Shown here: positions 1 to 4,330 of the stretch, piece by piece
Layout: every line of letters begins with the position of its first letter
Numbering within the stretch: the stretch's first letter is position 1
NCBI GenBank assembly: GCA_903913175.1
Contig: CAIWKF010000119.1
Span: 1-5,269, forward strand
DNA length: 5,269 nucleotides
Reading direction: 5' to 3'
Source: Candidatus Staskawiczbacteria bacterium
Lineage (GTDB): Bacteria > Patescibacteriota > Minisyncoccia > Minisyncoccales > Staskawiczbacteraceae
Translations under genes and position numbers: made by a program
Notes under the pieces: generated by a model
The model's database searches: none
Seen by the model: only the letters and a program-made list of their open reading frames with translations
What the model was told of the DNA's origin: nothing

Positions 1-37
1 ATTTACTATTTAATATTCATTAATTTAGAAAACAATT

Positions 38-1531
38 ATGCAAGCAATATTTAAAAACATAATCTATAGTATTTTAGTTGTTTTAATTTCCACAGTATTA
101 ACTGTCACAATTGTTAAAGCTGGCAGTTTAAGCCCCTTGGCCTTACCCCAAGCCACAGGTTATACCTTGCAAGATATTTACACCAGATTAACCACCAATG
201 CCACAGCAACTTCAGGAAACTTTTCACTAAACCCAACAAGTCAACCCAGCTCAAGCCAATACACATTGGAAGATGTTTATACTTCAATTCCAAGCATAAT
301 ACCTAGCACAGTAAAACTGCAAACAAGTTACCTTGGAGTAGCAGGCACCTTGGTGCCAAGTGGAGGTACAGCTATTACCACAGATGTTTGTAGTACCAAA
401 ACATTCTTTGGAGCCAGTCAATCAGATTGGAATACAAAAACAGGAGCTTTAACCATTGACGCAAGCAAAATGCTAAGCACAGCCACTTACTGTGGAGTTA
501 CAGGAAGCATAACCTCTAGCGACAGTATCACAGGTTCAAACGGCACTCTTGCAATTACTATTCCCGATGGTTACTACTCAGGAAGCAAAACCGCTACAGC
601 CAGTGACACAAACTTACTTTCAGGAAACATTAAAAGTGGAATCAATATATTTGGCGTAGACGGCAATAGTAATGTTGTAGACACATCAAGTGGCAGTGCA
701 GCATCTACTGATATTCTTACAGGTAAAAAGGCTTGGGTAGATGGAGTAGAACTTACAGGAAACATTGCTTCAAACAACAGTATCACAGGTTCAAACGGCA
801 CTCTTGCAATTACTATTCCCGATGGTTACTACTCAGGAAGTAAAACCGCTACAGCTAGTGATACAAACTTAATTGCCGCTAATATCAAAAAGTCCACATC
901 TATTTTTGGAGTAACGGGGTTATATGTAACCCCTCCACCAGCTACAGATCAAACTGATATTTATGGAACATCACGAACTTGTAGTGATGGTGGTACTGGC
1001 ACTTGTGAAGATGGTTATTATAAATCTGGTTCAGCTTTAAGTTATTCAGATGTAACAATTAATTCAATAAAAGTTGCAGTCATAGATGCTAATACTGGCT
1101 TAATGTGGAATAAATGTACAGCTGGATTATCTGGAAGTACTTGTACTACAGGAGCAGTCACATCTTTAGCTTGGAAAACAGCAGGAGGCGTTACCGAGGC
1201 CATTGATTATTGTGAAAATATTAAGCTTTGTAATGATGGCACTTACCAAGGAGATAAAACCACAGAAGGTGATTGCACTGGTCATGACGGTAATTTATAT
1301 ATTGACTGGCGTTTACCAAATCTAAGAGAATTATTTACTTTGGTAGTTTTAACTACAGGTCAAGGAGCTCCATATATAAATAAAACTTATTTTCCAGCCA
1401 CTGGTAATGCTTATTGGTCTTCTACTACTCACCCAGCTGGTCCTGCTGGTGCTTTTGATGTTTATTTTAATAGTCCTAGTATAAGTGATAACGGTAAAAC
1501 TAGTGGTTATAACGTTCGTTGCGTTCGTTAA
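38..1531 (+). CDS. Exported repeat protein with C-terminal DUF1566 (Lcl-like) domain
   Basis: A 497-residue protein of unknown exact role, predicted to act outside the cell membrane. Residues 1-28 form a signal peptide or anchor: a hydrophobic stretch at 8-26 and a V-K-A/G cleavage-type site after A28. Two short copies of YTL(Q/E)D(I/V)YT follow at 42-49 and 75-82. A repeat region holds two near-identical segments (163-193 and 248-278), each continuing into an IFGVxG strand. Between them is a TGKKAWVDGVELTG segment that resembles repeats of phage tail and surface proteins. Residues 304-497 match the DUF1566/Lcl C-terminal family, a C-type-lectin-like fold. Hallmarks are TGLMWNKC, DWRLPNLREL, YINKTYFP, YWSST and the terminal VRCVR. 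Several cysteine pairs fit an oxidising exterior. Codon use changes sharply near residue 297, suggesting a chimeric gene. The ATG at 38 has no Shine-Dalgarno sequence but gives a good signal peptide. Adhesion or ligand binding is likely from the family, but the ligand is unknown. Confidence 0.85.
   Translation: MQAIFKNIIYSILVVLISTVLTVTIVKAGSLSPLALPQATGYTLQDIYTRLTTNATATSGNFSLNPTSQPSSSQYTLEDVYTSIPSIIPSTVKLQTSYLGVAGTLVPSGGTAITTDVCSTKTFFGASQSDWNTKTGALTIDASKMLSTATYCGVTGSITSSDSITGSNGTLAITIPDGYYSGSKTATASDTNLLSGNIKSGINIFGVDGNSNVVDTSSGSAASTDILTGKKAWVDGVELTGNIASNNSITGSNGTLAITIPDGYYSGSKTATASDTNLIAANIKKSTSIFGVTGLYVTPPPATDQTDIYGTSRTCSDGGTGTCEDGYYKSGSALSYSDVTINSIKVAVIDANTGLMWNKCTAGLSGSTCTTGAVTSLAWKTAGGVTEAIDYCENIKLCNDGTYQGDKTTEGDCTGHDGNLYIDWRLPNLRELFTLVVLTTGQGAPYINKTYFPATGNAYWSSTTHPAGPAGAFDVYFNSPSISDNGKTSGYNVRCVR
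522..616 (+). repeat. Intragenic direct repeat, copy 1 (95 bp)
   Basis: This is the first copy of a 95-base direct repeat within the DUF1566 gene. Its partner lies 255 bases downstream at 777-871. I count 3 differences in 95 bases, all synonymous third-position C/T changes in Ser, Ala and Asp codons. The encoded segment (S163-L193) is identical in both copies. Confidence 0.95.
777..871 (+). repeat. Intragenic direct repeat, copy 2 (95 bp)
   Basis: This is the second copy, encoding S248-L278. The protein similarity continues beyond the DNA-level repeat, through N-I-K and IFGVxG, to about residue 295. The true domain repeat is therefore about 48 residues, with a highly conserved core. Confidence 0.95.
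916..933. repeat. Perfect 7-bp inverted repeat at a domain junction
   Basis: GGGGTTA (916-922) and TAACCCC (927-933) are exact reverse complements around a 4-base TATG loop. The element lies inside the DUF1566 gene, at the linker between the repeat region and the C-terminal domain. There is no T-run after it, so it is not a terminator. Confidence 0.6.
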
Positions 1532-1569
1532 ATAGTTTTTAAAAATTAAAAAGATTTTAATTAAAACTT

Positions 1570-2514
1570 ATGAAACTTTACTTTAAAACACTTTTAATAA
1601 TATCTTGCCTATTTTTCTTCCCAACTCTGACTTTAGCTTCTGCAGGAACCATAAGCTCTACCAATCGTTATGCTTGGTCAGAAAACATAGGTTGGATTGA
1701 TTTTGGTACAACACAAGGTAATGTACAAATAACAGACACAGAAATAACAGGCTATGTATATAGCCCCAAAATTGGTTGGATATCTTTACATTGTATTAAT
1801 GATAATTCTTGTGCAACTGTAAGTTTTAGAGTATCAAATGATGGTCAAGGTAATTTATCAGGTTATGCATATTCAGAAAACGCAGGATGGATTGACTTTA
1901 ACCCTCAAGAAACCACAGGAGTATCAATTGACGCAAGTGGAAACTTTTCTGGCTATGCTTATGGATCCAAAATAGGCTGGATAGTTTTTAATTGTGAAAC
2001 TACAAACTCCTGCGCTCAAGTAAATTACAAAGTATCAAGCAGTTACCTTTACGGCAGTAACACAACACCAGTTGTTTCTTCTGGTGGCAACGCCACGCAA
2101 TCTTTTAATAAGCCAATCAAAACACCAGAGCCAGAAAGCTCTGCAGAAATACAAAATTTATTAGTAATAATTGAAAGTTTAAAAAAACAAATTCAAGAAT
2201 TAATTACCCAAAAATTAAGTACAATAAATCTTCCCGGCACCAGCACCCCAGAAACACTAAATCTAAACTGGCAATTTACCAAAACACTTAAAATTAATGA
2301 CACAGACTTAGAAGTTAAAAAACTACAACAATTTTTAAATACTCATAATTTCCCAGTTACTTTAAGTGGCTTGGGTTCACTTAATAATGAAACCACAAAA
2401 TTTGGAAGCGGTACTAAAAACGCACTAAAGAAATTTCAAAGCTTTAACAGTTTAAAATCTACTGGCATTTTTGACCAAGTGACAAGAAATTTGGTAAATG
2501 CTATAATAAAATAA
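1570..2514 (+). CDS. Exported GWI-repeat protein with coiled coil and peptidoglycan-binding domain
   Basis: A 314-residue predicted cell-wall-associated protein. The signal peptide covers residues 1-25, with a hydrophobic core at 8-22 and an A-S-A/G cleavage site. Residues 34-157 hold two tandem repeats offset by 65-67 residues. Each contains two GWI motifs (41-43 and 69-71; 106-108 and 136-138) and a C-x5-C pair (75/81 and 142/148), likely a disulfide. YxWSEN or YxYSEN precedes the first GWI of each repeat. A Pro/Ser/Thr-rich linker (about 163-192) leads into a short coiled coil (194-215) with Ile/Leu at heptad positions. The C-terminus (about 236-313) fits the PF01471-type peptidoglycan-binding family: EVKKLQQFL, then an extended loop ending in ET-x2-FG, then T-x2-ALKKFQ. 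The gene starts 38 bases after the DUF1566 gene and has no Shine-Dalgarno. The family supports wall anchoring; the role of the GWI repeats is unknown. Confidence 0.85.
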   Translation: MKLYFKTLLIISCLFFFPTLTLASAGTISSTNRYAWSENIGWIDFGTTQGNVQITDTEITGYVYSPKIGWISLHCINDNSCATVSFRVSNDGQGNLSGYAYSENAGWIDFNPQETTGVSIDASGNFSGYAYGSKIGWIVFNCETTNSCAQVNYKVSSSYLYGSNTTPVVSSGGNATQSFNKPIKTPEPESSAEIQNLLVIIESLKKQIQELITQKLSTINLPGTSTPETLNLNWQFTKTLKINDTDLEVKKLQQFLNTHNFPVTLSGLGSLNNETTKFGSGTKNALKKFQSFNSLKSTGIFDQVTRNLVNAIIK

Positions 2515-2539
2515 ATATAATTAACTTAATTTAAAATTT

Positions 2540-3340
2540 ATGTTTGGATTTAATAAAACAACAAAAAAGTTTTTAGATTTAAAAGGTAAGGTAGCTATTG
2601 TTACTGGGGCAGGGCGTGGAATGGGCAGGACTCATGCTTTAACATTGGCGCAAGCGGGAGCAAAAGTAGTGGTTTCAGATATTTTAGAAAATGAATGCCA
2701 ATTAGTAGTAGAAGAAATTAAAAAATTAAAAGGTCAGGCAATTGCAGTAAAATGTAATATTAGTTTAAAAACTGATGTAGATAATTTAGTAAAAGTAACC
2801 TTAGAAGAGTTTGGCAAAATTGATATTTTAGTTAATAATGCAGGTATATTTCCATTCCAACCATTTTTAGAAATGAAGGAACAAGATTTTGAAAAAGTAA
2901 TTGATGTAAACTTAAAAGGATATTTTTTAATGTCTCAGGCCTGTGCCAAAGAAATGCAAAAAAATGAAATAAATGAAAAAGGTCAGCGTGCCTCTATAAT
3001 AAATATTTCTTCAATTGCAGCTTTAAAAGGGTTTGCAGGACTTGCACATTATTGCGCTTCAAAAGGCGGTATAATGGCCATGACCAGAGCTTTGGCTTTG
3101 GAATTAGCTCCACTTGGAATTCGTGTAAATGATATAAATCCTGGCGCCATTGATACTCCTGGGGCTTCTAGCACAAGTATGACAGAAGAACAAAGAAAGG
3201 CCATGTTACTTCCAATTCCATTGAAAAGACAAGGATTGCCTCAAGAAATTTCAAATGCAGTTTTGTTTTTAGCCAGCGATGAATCTTCTTATATGACTGG
3301 CTCTGTAATGGTAGTTGACGGCGGCTGGGTAGCAGGCTAA
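2540..3340 (+). CDS. Classical short-chain dehydrogenase/reductase (FabG-like SDR)
   Basis: A 266-residue cytosolic NAD(P)-dependent oxidoreductase of normal SDR length. The cofactor motif TGxxxGxG is at 22-29 (TGAGRGMG). D47 at the end of the second strand suggests NAD(H) preference. NNAG is at 99-102, and the catalytic tetrad is N124, S158, Y171 and K175 (YCASK), with the usual 13-residue Ser-Tyr spacing. A PG motif (201-202) precedes the substrate lid. The C-terminal YMTGSVMVVDGGW stretch is typical of the family. No residue needed for catalysis is missing. The substrate cannot be read from the sequence: it could be a FabG-type 3-oxoacyl reductase or a sugar, alcohol or other dehydrogenase. 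It starts 25 bases after the upstream gene, without a Shine-Dalgarno. The last 138 bases are duplicated downstream at 3865-4002. Confidence 0.93.
   Translation: MFGFNKTTKKFLDLKGKVAIVTGAGRGMGRTHALTLAQAGAKVVVSDILENECQLVVEEIKKLKGQAIAVKCNISLKTDVDNLVKVTLEEFGKIDILVNNAGIFPFQPFLEMKEQDFEKVIDVNLKGYFLMSQACAKEMQKNEINEKGQRASIINISSIAALKGFAGLAHYCASKGGIMAMTRALALELAPLGIRVNDINPGAIDTPGASSTSMTEEQRKAMLLPIPLKRQGLPQEISNAVLFLASDESSYMTGSVMVVDGGWVAG
3203..3340 (+). repeat. Direct repeat, copy 1: 3' end of the intact SDR gene
   Basis: This segment encodes SDR residues 222-266. It aligns without gaps to 3865-4002 with 124 of 138 identical bases by hand count. Eight of the 14 differences lie in the first 33 bases. The remaining 105 bases are 94% identical, including one uninterrupted run of 38. 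Confidence 0.93.
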
Positions 3341-3444
3341 ACCTAAAATTAGTGTAAAAAAAAGGGGGTTGGTGTAAAACATAAATAAAGGTCGGAAATT
3401 AGATTTGTGAAATGTTTATAAGTTATTTGCAAACAATATTTATT

Positions 3445-3858
3445 ATGAAAAAATTATATATTATTTTTGGATTTTTAGTAACTTTTCTTGTGATATTTCT
3501 GATAGCTAATCATTTAATGCATCTTTATTATAAAGATAAAGTCAACATATCTTTTAATTCTAATCTTACGTCAGCAGTTTATAATTCTTATAACTCTAGT
3601 AGCGGAGCAGCTAATAACCCTAGTAGCGTACCAGCTACTAATTCTAGTGGCGGAATGCAGAATATGATGAGTGCATCGATAAAATGGATGGTCGTAAACG
3701 GCTGTTTAAATCAGGCAAGAGCCTATGATTTTGAATGTTCTATGCATTGTATACAATACATCTTTATTAGTAATACTGCGAAGGATACATGCATGCAGAA
3801 CTGTCATGATTTATATGCTTTGGCGAAAGGCATTTGTTATAAACTTGTTGGACAGTAA
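3445..3858 (+). CDS. Membrane-anchored cysteine-rich hairpin protein, unknown function
   Basis: I do not recognise this protein. From the ATG at 3445 it has 137 residues. It starts MKK, followed by one hydrophobic segment (about 4-27), which predicts a signal anchor with the C-terminus outside. A low-complexity Ser/Asn/Gly/Ala linker (about 36-75) contains three 8-residue repeats. The C-terminal domain (about 80-137) has six cysteines at 87, 98, 102, 116, 120 and 131. Their spacing, x10-x3-x13-x3-x10, is exactly symmetric about the centre. The central CX3C-x13-CX3C resembles the twin-CX3C helical hairpins of small Tim proteins and alpha-hairpinins. It suggests two antiparallel helices joined by up to three disulfides. 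An in-frame ATG at 3412 would add 11 residues; 3445 is preferred because it gives a conventional charged N-terminus. The gene is flanked by the two copies of the SDR 3' end and may be a mobile cassette cargo. Confidence 0.7.
   Translation: MKKLYIIFGFLVTFLVIFLIANHLMHLYYKDKVNISFNSNLTSAVYNSYNSSSGAANNPSSVPATNSSGGMQNMMSASIKWMVVNGCLNQARAYDFECSMHCIQYIFISNTAKDTCMQNCHDLYALAKGICYKLVGQ
3592..3663 (+). repeat. Three imperfect 24-bp tandem repeats (8-residue units)
   Basis: Three in-frame units at 3592-3615, 3616-3639 and 3640-3663 encode NSSSGAAN, NPSSVPAT and NSSGGMQN. They share a core of AAY-YCT-AGT-RGC. They form the flexible linker between the membrane anchor and the cysteine domain. The length is a multiple of three, so copy-number change would keep the frame. 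Confidence 0.75.
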
Positions 3859-3864
3859 CACTAA

Positions 3865-4002
3865 ATGTTTTTGCCAATTACTTTAAAAAGGCAAGGCTTG
3901 CCTCAAGAAATTTCAAATGCAGTTTTGTTTTTAGCTAGTGATGAATCTTCTTATATGACTGGTTCTGTAATGGTAGTTGACGGCGGCTGGGTAATAGGAT
4001 AA
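3865..4002 (+). pseudogene. Truncated duplicate of the SDR 3' end
   Basis: An ATG-to-TAA frame of 45 residues matches the last 45 residues of the upstream SDR at all but three positions (L2F, P6T and A44I in fragment numbering), and both end in a TAA stop. The Rossmann fold, catalytic tetrad and cofactor motif are all absent, so it cannot be an enzyme. Among codons that differ, eight are synonymous and three are not. This suggests divergence while still part of a functional full-length SDR, before truncation. Similarity stops abruptly at the 5' edge, just after the cysteine-rich gene (6 bases after its stop codon). Whether the 45-residue peptide is made is unknown; there is no Shine-Dalgarno. 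Confidence 0.88.
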
Positions 4003-4023
4003 TATAAAGGTGGAATAAAAAAG

Positions 4024-4058
4024 AAGCGTCTAGCGTCTAGCGTCTAGGGTATAGTAAT
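4024..4058. repeat. Heptamer array, left arm (TAGNGTN units)
   Basis: Consecutive 7-base units read AAGCGTC, TAGCGTC, TAGCGTC, TAGGGTA and TAGTAAT. The unit GCGTCTA occurs three times exactly at 4026-4046, and the edge units are degenerate. It lies in the gap between the SDR fragment and the small DUF5679-type gene. Its function is unknown. Confidence 0.85.
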
Positions 4059-4060
4059 CA

Positions 4061-4093
4061 GCTAAACCCTAAACCATAAACTCTAAACCCTAG
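4061..4093. repeat. Heptamer array, right arm (inverted, telomere-like)
   Basis: On the + strand the units are variants of CTAAACC (4062-4068, 4069-4075, 4076-4082 and 4083-4089). Read on the - strand from 4092 leftward they become TAGGGTT, TAGAGTT, TATGGTT and TAGGGTT. They therefore belong to the same TAGNGTN family as the left arm, in opposite orientation. CTAGGGT (4044-4050) and ACCCTAG (4087-4093) could pair as a 7-bp stem. The array ends 5 bases before the start codon of the next gene. Confidence 0.85.
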
Positions 4094-4098
4094 TAAAA

Positions 4099-4263
4099 AT
4101 GGCAACAGAAGCATATTGCGTAAAATGTAAAGCAAAAAGCACAATGAAAGGTGAAAAAGAAGTTTCAATGAATGGTAAGGGGGGTAAGAAAAGATCAGCC
4201 ATGACAGGAATTTGTATAAAATGCGGAACAAAAATGTTTAGAATATTAGGTTTAAAAAAATAG
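4099..4263 (+). CDS. Small double-CxxC zinc-ribbon-like protein (DUF5679-type)
   Basis: A 54-residue basic protein starting MATEAYCVKCKAK. Two CxxC pairs (C7/C10 and C39/C42, the second as CIKCG) fit a four-cysteine zinc ribbon. The C-terminal G-T-K-M-F-R-I-L-G pattern resembles the DUF5679 family of very short proteins that I associate with Patescibacteria. The loop between the pairs is rich in Lys and Gly (N25-R32), which could contact nucleic acid, but the role is unknown. There is no Shine-Dalgarno; the start codon follows an A-rich stretch directly after the heptamer repeats. An intrinsic terminator begins 11 bases after the stop codon, so the gene looks like the end of a transcript. Its family assignment is from memory of the pattern. 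Confidence 0.85.
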   Translation: MATEAYCVKCKAKSTMKGEKEVSMNGKGGKKRSAMTGICIKCGTKMFRILGLKK

Positions 4264-4273
4264 TTTGGAAAAT

Positions 4274-4297
4274 AAAACACCGAGCCTCGGTGTTTTT
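4274..4297 (+). terminator. Intrinsic (Rho-independent) terminator
   Basis: Positions 4274-4283 (AAAACACCGA) pair perfectly with 4287-4296 (TCGGTGTTTT) around a 3-base GCC loop, and the right arm runs directly into TTTTTGTT. The GC-rich inner stem and T-run make this the clearest terminator in the window. It separates the DUF5679-type gene from the MBL-fold gene. Confidence 0.85.
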
Positions 4298-4315
4298 GTT
4301 TAGTTTTAATAATTT

Positions 4316-4324
4316 TGGTAAAAT
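4316..4324 (+). promoter_or_regulatory. Candidate extended -10 promoter for the MBL-fold gene (leaderless)
   Basis: TGGTAAAAT fits an extended -10 element (TGn followed by TAAAAT at 4319-4324). A transcription start about 7 bases downstream would fall on the A of the ATG at 4331, predicting a leaderless message. This fits the lack of a Shine-Dalgarno and the terminator just upstream. The background is AT-rich, so chance matches are common. Confidence 0.4.
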
Positions 4325-4330
4325 AAGTAA

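Noticed and set aside
574..801. Reverse-strand open frame of 75 codons
   Set aside because: It lies wholly antisense to the repeat region of the DUF1566 gene, has no recognisable motif, and arises from the composition of the repeats.
2516..2521. TATAAT as a separate promoter for the SDR gene
   Set aside because: It matches the -10 consensus, but such strings are expected by chance in this AT-rich gap and no convincing -35 lies at the right distance. The 25-base spacing is equally consistent with co-transcription.
3352..3379. GTGTAAAA direct repeat 20 bases apart (3352-3359 and 3372-3379), with a G5 run between
   Set aside because: Two-turn spacing could mark an operator, but the 8-mer is A-rich and appears only twice, so chance is not excluded.
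3412..3444. Longer start for the cysteine-rich protein, adding 11 residues
   Set aside because: It would put an extra hydrophobic stretch before the MKK sequence. The ATG at 3445 gives a conventional charged N-terminus and membrane segment. Neither start has a Shine-Dalgarno, so this is not settled.
3865..4002. A functional small 45-residue protein
   Set aside because: It is simply the C-terminal strand-helix-strand tail of an SDR without cofactor or catalytic residues. A gene fragment is the simpler explanation.
4024..4093. CRISPR array or true telomere
   Set aside because: The units are only 7 bases with no unique spacers, the array is about 70 bases long, and it is internal and between genes. 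The telomere-like sequence is a resemblance only.
4083..4280. Reverse-strand open frame of 65 codons
   Set aside because: It is antisense to the short double-CxxC gene at 4099-4263, which has a clear motif and a terminator on the + strand. The reverse frame also runs through that terminator and the heptamer array.
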